DNA from: a virus
DNA: 64,000 nucleotides
IMG/VR virus record: IMGVR_UViG_3300007540_000013
Coordinates: 1 to 64,000 of that record
Reading direction: 5' to 3' (one strand)
Shown: piece after piece, positions 33,592 through 39,957 of the stretch
Numbering within the stretch: position 1 is the stretch's first letter
Layout of the letters: every line of letters starts with the position of its first letter
Notes under the pieces: model-generated
What the model was told of the DNA's origin: nothing
What the model saw: only the letters and a program-made list of their open reading frames with translations
Databases searched by the model: none
Translations under genes and position numbers: made by a program

Positions 33592-33626
33592 GTGAAAAGG
33601 TATTGGAAAACTTTTCCAGAAAGTAG

Positions 33627-33656
33627 TTGGATATATGAGAGATAGTTCATATATTC
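33627..33656 (+). promoter_or_regulatory. Orphan promoter
   Basis: TTG at 33627-33629, 20 bases, TATATTC at 33650-33656. It has the exact spacing of the other promoters, but no reading frame with support follows for ~200 bases. Confidence 0.5.
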
Positions 33657-33660
33657 AGCT

Positions 33661-33815
33661 CTTCTTATAACCTTTCCCAGACACTCGCGTACCCGCCCGT
33701 CTACTCTTCCGATCTTATCTCAGGATCAGGCCCGTCTTCCCATCTAACTTACCTTAATATAAGAAGAATAAACCAGACTACCAACTAACTCACAAAGTTT
33801 TTTTATTTTAAATTA
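33661..33815 (+). ncRNA. Possible small noncoding RNA
   Basis: It follows the orphan promoter. CTTCTTATA at 33661-33669 and TATAAGAAG at 33758-33766 could form a closing stem around ~88 bases, and a T-run follows at ~33798. Not verified; sequence in the middle looks atypical (see findings). Confidence 0.3.
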
Positions 33816-33818
33816 AAG

Positions 33819-33849
33819 TTGGATCGTAAGGATATAGTTCTTATATTTA
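33819..33849 (+). promoter_or_regulatory. Promoter
   Basis: TTG at 33819-33821, 20 bases, TATATTTA at 33842-33849, for the 25-aa gene at 33876. Confidence 0.75.
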
Positions 33850-33875
33850 GAATGTAATAATAAAAAGAGATAGTT

Positions 33876-33953
33876 ATGTTAGTATTTACATTAGTGTTGT
33901 CAATGTTGTTTATCGGAGCTGGAGCTTTGTATTTCTCAGATGATTTAAAGTAG
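33876..33953 (+). CDS. 25-aa single-TM miniprotein
   Basis: 25 aa, almost entirely a membrane helix (MLVFTLVLSMLFIGAGALYF) with a short acidic end. It is behind its own promoter, in a GTTATG context, and five bases from the next start, which supports it being translated. Confidence 0.55.
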   Translation: MLVFTLVLSMLFIGAGALYFSDDLK

Positions 33954-33958
33954 AGGTT

Positions 33959-34222
33959 ATGAGTAAGTTAGAGTTTAATACAGAGTGTACGGTATCGATC
34001 TATCCATCAGTAGAGATGATGAATAAGATGGGGTATAAGTCGATGTATGATATGTCAGATGATCTTAAGGATGTAGTAAAGATCAACTACCCAGGTCTTC
34101 TGGAAGAGGGTTATGCACAGTTTGATCCGGAATCAGAAGGGTTTATGGTCTACTGTACTGATAGGGATGTACAAGAGACGATTTACGATGAGTGGAAAGA
34201 ATTTGTAAATAGTTGTATTTAA
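33959..34222 (+). CDS. Small hypothetical protein
   Basis: 87 aa, acidic, mixed fold (FNTECTVSIYPSVEMMNKMG; EGYAQFDPESEGFMVYC). GGTTATG start. Unknown. Confidence 0.65.
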   Translation: MSKLEFNTECTVSIYPSVEMMNKMGYKSMYDMSDDLKDVVKINYPGLLEEGYAQFDPESEGFMVYCTDRDVQETIYDEWKEFVNSCI

Positions 34223-34224
34223 AG

Positions 34225-34255
34225 TTGCCTCCTAAGAGATTAGTTCTTATATTTA
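34225..34255 (+). promoter_or_regulatory. Promoter
   Basis: TTG at 34225-34227, 20 bases, TATATTTA at 34248-34255; starts two bases after the previous stop. Confidence 0.8.
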
Positions 34256-34279
34256 CATTGTAATAAAAAGATAAGGGTT

Positions 34280-34603
34280 ATGAATAAGACACAAGTACGT
34301 CGTTTGAAAGTTAACAGAGCATTGAAGGCTCTAATCATTAATCACAATGCATTCAACATCGAGGATGCTGATGGTGGCAGAATGGATTTCTGTGTAGAGG
34401 GTCCTTACGGACATACTTACCAGTGTCAGTTTACTAGAAATGGATTTGATGTTGCAGTCTATGATGCAATTGGTTTAGCTGGAGATGGATGGTCAGAAGA
34501 TGATCACAGAATCCAGCAGACTGCTAGTGAGTTAGAATTCTTGATCAATGCTACAGTAAAGAAAGAATTGGAAAAAGTGGAGGCATTAGTTGCCTCCGCT
34601 TAA
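34280..34603 (+). CDS. Small hypothetical protein
   Basis: 107 aa; basic N-terminus (KTQVRRLKVNRALKALIINH), beta centre (YGHTYQCQFTRNGFDVAVYD), helical C-terminus. Its 3' end encodes the hairpin of the next terminator-promoter. Unknown. Confidence 0.7.
   Translation: MNKTQVRRLKVNRALKALIINHNAFNIEDADGGRMDFCVEGPYGHTYQCQFTRNGFDVAVYDAIGLAGDGWSEDDHRIQQTASELEFLINATVKKELEKVEALVASA
34579..34597 (+). terminator. Hairpin fused to the next promoter
   Basis: GGAGGCA at 34579-34585 pairs with TGCCTCC at 34591-34597, a perfect seven-bp stem with loop TTAGT, in the last codons of the upstream gene. Confidence 0.65.
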
Positions 34604-34620
34604 TTTAGTTCGTATATTTA
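34590..34620 (+). promoter_or_regulatory. Promoter overlapping hairpin and coding end
   Basis: TTG at 34590-34592, 20 bases, TATATTTA at 34613-34620. Confidence 0.75.
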
Positions 34621-34643
34621 CATTGTAATAAGAAATAAAGGTT

Positions 34644-34805
34644 ATGGTTAACGTAAAGGCACTATTGAAGAGAATGAAGTACGAATTGGCTGAAGAGCAG
34701 TCAAGCTGTACTACACATTGGTCAGATGAGCAGTTTGAGGACTTCGCTAACATCATCGAAGATCTAGAAGAAGCTATTAAGAAAGATGAGAAAGTAGTTG
34801 TTTAA
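34644..34805 (+). CDS. Small acidic helical protein
   Basis: 53 aa behind its own promoter. Mostly helix (VKALLKRMKYELAEEQ; FANIIEDLEEAIKKDEK). Unknown. Confidence 0.6.
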   Translation: MVNVKALLKRMKYELAEEQSSCTTHWSDEQFEDFANIIEDLEEAIKKDEKVVV

Positions 34806-34828
34806 TTGCAATTTCTTTCTTATATTTA
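34798..34828 (+). promoter_or_regulatory. Promoter overlapping a coding end
   Basis: TTG at 34798-34800 lies in the last Val codons of the upstream gene; 20 bases later TATATTTA at 34821-34828. Confidence 0.7.
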
Positions 34829-34851
34829 CATTGTAATAGAAAATAAAGGTT

Positions 34852-34998
34852 ATGTTGACAGCAGTTCAAAGAAGCGGAGAAGATGATATGGGGTTCACTT
34901 GGTTTGAGGTTTTCCGGAATGGTAAGACTACAGGCAATTCATTTAATGCTCTAGATGAGGATCACGCTATCAGAATGTTTAAACAATTTCGGGAATAA
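34852..34998 (+). CDS. Small hypothetical protein
   Basis: 48 aa: FTWFEVFRNGKTTGNSFNAL then DEDHAIRMFKQF, a strand-strand-helix arrangement seen in short phage proteins. Own promoter. Unknown. Confidence 0.6.
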   Translation: MLTAVQRSGEDDMGFTWFEVFRNGKTTGNSFNALDEDHAIRMFKQFRE

Positions 34999-34999
34999 G

Positions 35000-35030
35000 T
35001 TGGATCGTATTGATTTAGTTCTTATATTTA
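35000..35030 (+). promoter_or_regulatory. Promoter
   Basis: TTG at 35000-35002, 20 bases, TATATTTA at 35023-35030. Confidence 0.8.
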
Positions 35031-35053
35031 CATTGTAATAAAAAATAAAGGTT

Positions 35054-35335
35054 ATGTTAGTAGATCACACATCATTCAGTCGTAAAGACGCACAAGCAGT
35101 ACAAATGTTATTAAGCGTATACGCAGAACACTTCGCTGGAGAGTATTTTCATATTGCAAAGAACGAACGTTCCGGAAATGTATATATGAGTTTCGATCAT
35201 ACAGCGGTATGTCCATTTGTAACTTCGGATGGGGAGCTGTTTTTTGAAGTGTTCAATTTCGAAACAAATGAAACGTTTGAAACAGATTCGATTAAAGAAG
35301 CAGAATATGCTAATGAAAATATTTTTACAGCATAA
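35054..35335 (+). CDS. Small hypothetical protein
   Basis: 93 aa, mixed fold (AVQMLLSVYAEHFAGEYFHI; SGNVYMSFDHTAVCPFV). Own promoter. Unknown. Confidence 0.65.
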   Translation: MLVDHTSFSRKDAQAVQMLLSVYAEHFAGEYFHIAKNERSGNVYMSFDHTAVCPFVTSDGELFFEVFNFETNETFETDSIKEAEYANENIFTA

Positions 35336-35336
35336 G

Positions 35337-35367
35337 TTGGTTACTAAGTATTTAGTTCTTATATTTA
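35337..35367 (+). promoter_or_regulatory. Promoter
   Basis: TTG at 35337-35339, 20 bases, TATATTTA at 35360-35367. Confidence 0.8.
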
Positions 35368-35390
35368 CATTGTAATAAAAAATAAAGGTT

Positions 35391-35594
35391 ATGTTAGTTA
35401 GATGTGTTAAGGGTTTTAAGTTAGATGGCGGTTCATTAGGTATTCTCAGAGGAGAGGTATTTAAGCAAATGGATTTTGGAGATGATATTGATGGTTGTGA
35501 TTTTGAAGCAACAGATTTATCTCGCTTTCCTGGATCAGTTATTTTCTTTCCGGAAGATGTATTGGTAGAATATTTTGAAATAGTCAGCGAATAA
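35391..35594 (+). CDS. Small hypothetical protein
   Basis: 67 aa; beta-rich (VRCVKGFKLDGGSLGILRGE; VIFFPEDVLVEYFEIV). Own promoter. Unknown. Confidence 0.65.
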   Translation: MLVRCVKGFKLDGGSLGILRGEVFKQMDFGDDIDGCDFEATDLSRFPGSVIFFPEDVLVEYFEIVSE

Positions 35595-35595
35595 G

Positions 35596-35626
35596 TTGGC
35601 TATTCAAGATTTTATTCTTATATTTA
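35596..35626 (+). promoter_or_regulatory. Promoter
   Basis: TTG at 35596-35598, 20 bases, TATATTTA at 35619-35626. Confidence 0.8.
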
Positions 35627-35650
35627 CATTGTAATAAAAAGATAAGGGTT

Positions 35651-35815
35651 ATGAATAATTTGTACAGCTTAGATTGTGTTTTCTACAGAGAGAGTTTTGG
35701 ATCGATTAATGAATTGATCGATGATGTTGTGTCTTCCGGAATGGATCCTAATTATGAAATTACCAAGAATGGTGTAAAGACAGGTGAATGTATTATTGAT
35801 TTAATTCAATTTTAA
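35651..35815 (+). CDS. Small hypothetical protein
   Basis: 54 aa: YRESFGSINELIDDVVSSGMD then YEITKNGVKTGECIIDLIQF. Own promoter and conserved leader. Unknown. Confidence 0.6.
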   Translation: MNNLYSLDCVFYRESFGSINELIDDVVSSGMDPNYEITKNGVKTGECIIDLIQF

Positions 35816-35816
35816 G

Positions 35817-35847
35817 TTGGATCGTATTGATCTAGTTCGTATATTTA
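35817..35847 (+). promoter_or_regulatory. Promoter
   Basis: TTG at 35817-35819, 20 bases, TATATTTA at 35840-35847. Confidence 0.8.
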
Positions 35848-35870
35848 CATTGTAATAAAAAATAAAGGTT

Positions 35871-36212
35871 ATGGTAAAGGTTTTGAAAGCTGAAGAAGCG
35901 AGAATTAACGGAACGTATTTGGTGGGATATCTAGAAGATGTCAATTTCATGGACCTGGTAACGGGTTTAGGTGAACCTACTTTTGATGATCCTTCCGGAG
36001 ATGATAAGGTTCAAGTTGAATGGGTTTGTAAATTCAATGGTAAAATATTTACGATTTACGATTGGAAAACTTATGATCGTGAATTTACTGAGCATAGTTT
36101 GACGAAATTCAATGTCGGAGGTAAGGATGTTTCCGGTTTGGAAGTTCAGGAATTTATCGAATTTGTCAAAGGGCAGATTGAGTACGCATACGATAATTTT
36201 GATTTAGCATGA
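35871..36212 (+). CDS. Hypothetical protein
   Basis: 113 aa; mixed fold with KVQVEWVCKFNGKIFTIYDW. Overlaps the next gene by four bases (ATGA). Resembles other short early phage proteins with an Asp/Glu bias. Unknown. Confidence 0.7.
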   Translation: MVKVLKAEEARINGTYLVGYLEDVNFMDLVTGLGEPTFDDPSGDDKVQVEWVCKFNGKIFTIYDWKTYDREFTEHSLTKFNVGGKDVSGLEVQEFIEFVKGQIEYAYDNFDLA

Positions 36213-36361
36213 TATATAAAGTAAAATTACTAGGCAAAGTTCTAGCTCAGTTCAAGGATGACTTTGAACGGGCTAGGGATTATGCCGATAGGTTTCCGGC
36301 AAAGGATAATGTCGAGGTCTATGAGAATCAGAATTTAGTTTTCATAAAGTTTAACAAATAG
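36209..36361 (+). CDS. Small hypothetical protein
   Basis: 50 aa: YKVKLLGKVLAQFKDDFERARDYADRF then VEVYENQNLVFIKF, a strand-helix-strand. The helix AQFKDDFERARDYA recalls the preceding small-gene fold. Unknown. Confidence 0.55.
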   Translation: MIYKVKLLGKVLAQFKDDFERARDYADRFPAKDNVEVYENQNLVFIKFNK

Positions 36362-36392
36362 TTGCTTAACCGAATATTAGTTCGTATATTTA
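36362..36392 (+). promoter_or_regulatory. Promoter
   Basis: TTG at 36362-36364, 20 bases, TATATTTA at 36385-36392. Confidence 0.8.
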
Positions 36393-36420
36393 CGAAGTAA
36401 TAAACAAACAAATAAAGGTT

Positions 36421-37245
36421 ATGAAAAAAGAAATGGAATTAGAATTGCAGCTTCAAGAAGCTCAGACCGCTTACGGAATGTTATTCGATCAGAAAGTAAG
36501 TGCTCGTACGACTGTTATCGCTAATGCATTTAGTGAATTTATTGCTCCGGAAAATACTCGTTTGAGTGCTCGTGAGAAGAGTGTTGAATTTGATCTTATG
36601 GAAGATCGCTACGCTAATACTTTGGCTCGTCTAGAGATTAGAGATGCTTACGATGATGATTACCGCAAGACGGGGTACGAAGGTGCTTACCGATTCAATA
36701 GCGGAGGTGATAAGGAGATCAAGTTCCTTCCGGCAATGGCTGAGTTCATCAAGATTGCTTCTGATAAGGTTGATAAGATATGTAAATTGTTTGTTGATAT
36801 CGATCAGTCTTTTGGTCCTAAGATGCTAGAAGCTAGAAAGGTACGTGATGGTATTCAGAGTGAATTGAATGAGATCGATTACGCTCGTCAGCAAGCTAAG
36901 AAGGATGCTATCTTAGATCTTATGAAGTCGGAAGAAGGATTTGTACCTCTATCTGCTAAACCTAATAAGGAGTACGGATGGAATCAGACTACGAGTCTTC
37001 AGATGAAGTTCAACTGGGAAGTTAGAAGCCCAGCTCTTATCAAAGTTATAGGTCAGTCTGCTTCCGGAAAGAGTGTTAAGGTTCTAGTTAGTATCAATCG
37101 TTACGATAATAGTATGTTTACTTACGAGCCAGAGACTATTCGAATGGAGAATCTTCAGAGCTTTATCAACCGAGAGGTTAACTTCAGAGATCGAGTTGAA
37201 TCAGAGTTAGAGGGATTCGAGATCGTACAAGGGTTGTTACTCTAA
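36421..37245 (+). CDS. Hypothetical protein, 274 aa
   Basis: 274 aa; long N-terminal helix (KKEMELELQLQEAQTAYGML), charged middle helices, and a beta-rich C-terminus (KVIGQSASGKSVKVLVSINRYDNSMFTY). GKS in that segment is not in a P-loop context. It has its own promoter and is followed by a tandem hairpin region. Unknown function. Confidence 0.75.
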   Translation: MKKEMELELQLQEAQTAYGMLFDQKVSARTTVIANAFSEFIAPENTRLSAREKSVEFDLMEDRYANTLARLEIRDAYDDDYRKTGYEGAYRFNSGGDKEIKFLPAMAEFIKIASDKVDKICKLFVDIDQSFGPKMLEARKVRDGIQSELNEIDYARQQAKKDAILDLMKSEEGFVPLSAKPNKEYGWNQTTSLQMKFNWEVRSPALIKVIGQSASGKSVKVLVSINRYDNSMFTYEPETIRMENLQSFINREVNFRDRVESELEGFEIVQGLLL

Positions 37246-37270
37246 GAGATAGAATATAGAAATGCCTTAG

Positions 37271-37390
37271 GCCGCCTTAGTGCGGCTTTTGGTGGTGCCG
37301 GAGGTCGCAGTCGACCTGATTCTTGGTCCTCCCTCTGGCGCCTTTATTTTTATTACCGAAGGAAGAGCTGGCTTATGCCGGCTTTTCTGG
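37271..37390 (+). terminator. Three tandem hairpins, two or three terminators
   Basis: Hairpin 1: GCCGC 37271-37275 with GCGGC 37282-37286, then TTTT. Structure 2: GGTGCC 37294-37299 with GGCGCC 37337-37342, enclosing GGAGG/CCTCC, then TTTATTTTTATT. Hairpin 3: AGCTGGC 37366-37372 with GCCGGCT 37377-37383, then TTT. A multi-branched regulatory RNA is an alternative. Confidence 0.65.
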
Positions 37391-37398
37391 GTTAAGAG

Positions 37399-37429
37399 TT
37401 GCTAGTCTGAATTATATTTCGTATATTTA
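37399..37429 (+). promoter_or_regulatory. Promoter
   Basis: TTG at 37399-37401, 20 bases, TATATTTA at 37422-37429. Confidence 0.8.
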
Positions 37430-37452
37430 CGTAGTAATAAAAAGAAAGAGAT

Positions 37453-37590
37453 ATGTTTAAGTTAACGCAGTACAGAAGATTAGAGATGGATAGTTTGTTT
37501 AAAGGCTATGCAAATGGATTTATCACTGATGATGAATTAGATTTCATGCTCGATATTACACTTGGTGAGGTAAGTAATGTTCAATTTTAA
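37453..37590 (+). CDS. Small hypothetical protein
   Basis: 45 aa, helical (YRRLEMDSLFKGYANGF; DDELDFMLDITLGEV). Own promoter. Unknown. Confidence 0.55.
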   Translation: MFKLTQYRRLEMDSLFKGYANGFITDDELDFMLDITLGEVSNVQF

Positions 37591-37602
37591 GGAATAAGAG
37601 TT

Positions 37603-37764
37603 ATGAAGTTAGTTAGAGAATTTACTTGTACACTTACTGGGGATGAATGTGTAGTTGTCCTGAATGCTTTTAATCAGGAGGTCTGTCTTCTTAAGTCAGA
37701 GTACTTAGAGATAAAGTCTAATGTTGCTCATGATAAGCGAGAGCTTGAAATGGAAATAGGTTAA
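37603..37764 (+). CDS. Small hypothetical protein
   Basis: 53 aa; VREFTCTLTGDECVVVLNAFNQEV then a charged helix. Twelve bases after the preceding gene, GTTATG start. Unknown. Confidence 0.55.
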   Translation: MKLVREFTCTLTGDECVVVLNAFNQEVCLLKSEYLEIKSNVAHDKRELEMEIG

Positions 37765-37782
37765 AATCTTTTTCCGGAATAG

Positions 37783-37813
37783 TTGCCTCCCTGAGGCATA
37801 GTTCGTATATTTA
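37783..37813 (+). promoter_or_regulatory. Promoter with hairpin in the spacer
   Basis: TTG at 37783-37785, 20 bases, TATATTTA at 37806-37813. TGCCTC (37784-37789) and GAGGCA (37793-37798) form a small hairpin in the spacer. Confidence 0.75.
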
Positions 37814-37836
37814 CAGAGTAATAAAAAGAAAAGGTT

Positions 37837-38067
37837 ATGACTTACGAGCAAATTGAAAAGATGAGCAAAGACGATCTAGTCTATGCATTCAAAAGACTAA
37901 CTGAGATCGCAGAAGATGCTTCTAGCCAGTTCAAAGAGATGGAAGCTAAGTACGATACCATAGACGAGGACTACTGCGCTCATAGCCACATCGGTTACTG
38001 TGAAGCAAGCTTTAGCATCCTGCTAGGACGTCTAGAGAGTGTTGTGGATGTGCTAACAAAGAAGTAA
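37837..38067 (+). CDS. Small acidic hypothetical protein
   Basis: 76 aa, acidic helices (IEKMSKDDLVYAFKRLTEIAE; ILLGRLESVVDVLTKK). Own promoter. Unknown. Confidence 0.65.
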   Translation: MTYEQIEKMSKDDLVYAFKRLTEIAEDASSQFKEMEAKYDTIDEDYCAHSHIGYCEASFSILLGRLESVVDVLTKK

Positions 38068-38086
38068 CATTCCGGAAAAAAAGTTA

Positions 38087-38104
38087 GGGAGGTAGTTGCC
38101 TCCC
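38087..38104 (+). terminator. Hairpin fused to the next promoter
   Basis: GGGAGG at 38087-38092 pairs with CCTCCC at 38099-38104; the TTG of the next promoter is in its loop and arm. Confidence 0.65.
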
Positions 38105-38126
38105 CGGCTTTACTTTCGTATATTTA
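38096..38126 (+). promoter_or_regulatory. Promoter overlapping a terminator hairpin
   Basis: TTG at 38096-38098, 20 bases, TATATTTA at 38119-38126. Confidence 0.8.
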
Positions 38127-38149
38127 CTATGTAATAAAAAATAAAGGTT

Positions 38150-38665
38150 ATGTCAAAGGTTTTAGATTATGTTTACGCTTCAGAAGTAATTAACAACTAC
38201 AAAGAGTCTATCAAAGCTCGCAATGAGAAGAACGATTGCTTTGTAAGAGCGGTAGCTAGTGCTTCTGGAAGTTCATACGATGCTGCTCACAGCTATGTTA
38301 AGGATACTTTCGGCCGTCAAGAGCGCCAAGGTACAATGTTCGTTGACTCTACTATGCTACAGATAGAAGGTAAGCTCCAAGAGTTCGGTCAAGTAAAGGT
38401 TAAGTTCGAGAAGCTAGAGAAGAAGCTAGTAAGAAATACTTATAAGCTTCATGGTGAACTGATCGATAGAAAGAAGACAGTTAAGTCTTTTATCAAAACG
38501 AACCCTAAAGGTACTTTCATCGTACTAGTAGCTGGTCATGCTTTCACAATCAAAGATGGAGTGCTGGTAGATAATCAAGGTGAGGAGTTCAGACCTACTA
38601 GAAAGGTTCAGAGTGCCTATAAGGTCATAGAGGAGACAATAGATCCTCAGCTTAAACTCTTCTAA
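38150..38665 (+). CDS. Papain-fold-like cysteine peptidase candidate
   Basis: 171 aa. NDCFVRAVASASGSSYDAA places a Cys at the start of a helix, GTFIVLVAGHAFTI gives a His in a strand, and VLVDNQGEE supplies a following Asp/Asn, the Cys-His-Asn order of papain-like peptidases. Substrate unknown. Its own promoter is upstream and a terminator follows. Confidence 0.6.
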   Translation: MSKVLDYVYASEVINNYKESIKARNEKNDCFVRAVASASGSSYDAAHSYVKDTFGRQERQGTMFVDSTMLQIEGKLQEFGQVKVKFEKLEKKLVRNTYKLHGELIDRKKTVKSFIKTNPKGTFIVLVAGHAFTIKDGVLVDNQGEEFRPTRKVQSAYKVIEETIDPQLKLF

Positions 38666-38682
38666 GATAGAGATATAGAGAT

Positions 38683-38703
38683 AGGGCCTTAGGGCCCTTT
38701 TCT
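38683..38703 (+). terminator. Terminator hairpin
   Basis: AGGGCC and GGCCCT form a six-bp GC stem with loop TTAG (38683-38698), then TTTTCTT. Closes the small-gene island. Confidence 0.75.
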
Positions 38704-38800
38704 TATGTATATAGATTGATGGTCTCTGGAGTGCATCTAGATAGCAAGGTGACGTCAAGGTGATAGCACTGTGACAGAAAACTGCCAGTAAATTTCACTA

Positions 38801-38819
38801 GACGGTTTTCTCAACGGTT
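38801..38819 (-). repeat. Two inverted-orientation iterons
   Basis: GACGGTT at 38801-38807 and AACGGTT at 38813-38819 are reverse complements of the AACCGTC/AACCGTT cores in the 33.07-33.16 kb array. The surrounding 38704-38923 has no supported gene. Confidence 0.5.
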
Positions 38820-38923
38820 ATCTGAGCCATACTAGGTTGCATATTTCTGATGAGATTTTGAATATAGGGGATATATATTGATATATTTAAAGAGAAATTG
38901 GTACCTACTAACTCTTTAGTTAA

Positions 38924-39301
38924 TTAATAGTTGATCTTTTCTTTATATCCTGTTTCTACTCTGTTAATCTCTCGACTAAGAGCTTGAGTCTCTAACAGAA
39001 GTAATCTCTGCTCATCCATAAACTTATTATCCAGTTTATCAATCCTACTATCGATGGTACGGTGTATACCTTCGTAGTGTTTAAGAAAGTCTTCATCGAG
39101 TTTGTTAGTCTCTCTAATGATTCTACTTTCTAAATTGCTTGTCTTATTCAGAACATCCATATAGATATTCTCTTGTTCTCTTTGGAGGTTATCAAGATCC
39201 TTTCTTAGAATTTTGATTGCCATATAATTCACAGACGTACCCGCAACCATCAATAGAATGATGACAGCACATACACCTAAAATAAATGATGTAATTTCCA
39301 T
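38924..39301 (-). CDS. Membrane-anchored coiled-coil protein, only minus-strand gene
   Basis: 125 aa. One N-terminal membrane segment (SFILGVCAVIILLMVAGTSV) and a long charged coiled coil (DLDNLQREQENIYMDVLNKT onward). The minus strand has a promoter with the exact TTG-N20-TATATTAA form upstream, which strongly supports the call. Possible infection-time membrane protein or part of a divergent switch. Unknown function. Confidence 0.8.
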   Translation of the reverse strand: MEITSFILGVCAVIILLMVAGTSVNYMAIKILRKDLDNLQREQENIYMDVLNKTSNLESRIIRETNKLDEDFLKHYEGIHRTIDSRIDKLDNKFMDEQRLLLLETQALSREINRVETGYKEKINY

Positions 39302-39354
39302 AGTTTTAATTTTTTAATGTCAAAGAACGTTCGGTACCAAATCCCGTTATTAGT

Positions 39355-39385
39355 TTAATATACGAACTTTTTGAGTAAGAAACAA
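39355..39385 (-). promoter_or_regulatory. Minus-strand promoter
   Basis: On the minus strand: TTG (CAA at 39383-39385), 20 bases, TATATTAA (TTAATATA at 39355-39362). Drives the gene at 38924-39301. Confidence 0.75.
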
Positions 39386-39472
39386 GAAAACCTAAGAAAA
39401 AAATTTTGATAGATTTTTCTATATAGGAAAGTATATAGGTATATATTTATATATAGATAATAGAGTTATTCT

Positions 39473-39481
39473 CTATTTATA
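39473..39481 (+). promoter_or_regulatory. CTATTTATA, candidate late promoter
   Basis: CTATTTATA at 39473-39481 lies directly before the next ATG. The same nonamer is before other genes (see findings). Low certainty in AT-rich DNA. Confidence 0.35.
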
Positions 39482-39484
39482 GTT

Positions 39485-39925
39485 ATGAAGCCATTAGATC
39501 CTTCCTTCTTTGATATGTTTGATTACTCCGATGGAGAGGATCTTGAGAGAGCAGGCATGATTGATTCTCTAAGCGATTACTTAGAGCATCCTTATTTGCT
39601 ATTCGGCTCAGTGATACGAGGTGTAGAGAATTTCTATATAGTAAGAGAGATGTATACCCGTACCTATAAGGAGGAATTTGAGAGAGTAGAGGAGAACGTT
39701 AAGAGTAAGTACTTTAATAGATTGTATACGTTCTTAGAAAGATTCGATGAGAGCGATGATGATTTCATAGCCGAAGCCAAGAGATTTGAAGTACCCGAAT
39801 CATCCTACGCTCTTATATCTCTACGCTCTTACTTTGAAACTAAAGAGGAGTATGAGAAGTGTGCTAAGATCCAGTCTATATTCACAAAACTTTCTCTAGA
39901 TGAGAGTTGCGTATATGATTTTTAA
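39485..39925 (+). CDS. Hypothetical acidic protein
   Basis: 146 aa, acidic helices (DMFDYSDGEDLERAGMIDSL; RVEENVKSKYFNRLYTFLER). Unknown. The last codons contain the TTG of the next promoter. Confidence 0.7.
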   Translation: MKPLDPSFFDMFDYSDGEDLERAGMIDSLSDYLEHPYLLFGSVIRGVENFYIVREMYTRTYKEEFERVEENVKSKYFNRLYTFLERFDESDDDFIAEAKRFEVPESSYALISLRSYFETKEEYEKCAKIQSIFTKLSLDESCVYDF

Positions 39926-39937
39926 TTCGTATATTTA
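39907..39937 (+). promoter_or_regulatory. Promoter overlapping a coding end
   Basis: TTG at 39907-39909, 20 bases, TATATTTA at 39930-39937. Confidence 0.7.
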
Positions 39938-39957
39938 AGTAATTAAATAAAACGGTT

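Larger units (their letters stand above)
33541..33875 (+). other. Noncoding region with inverted repeats and orphan promoter
   Basis: No supported gene. It holds two TTAAAG-N5-CTTTAA repeats, a GGAAAA-C-TTTTCC palindrome (33605-33617), a promoter-like TTG-N20-TATATTC at 33627-33656, a C-rich stretch, and the promoter of the next gene. Confidence 0.6.
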
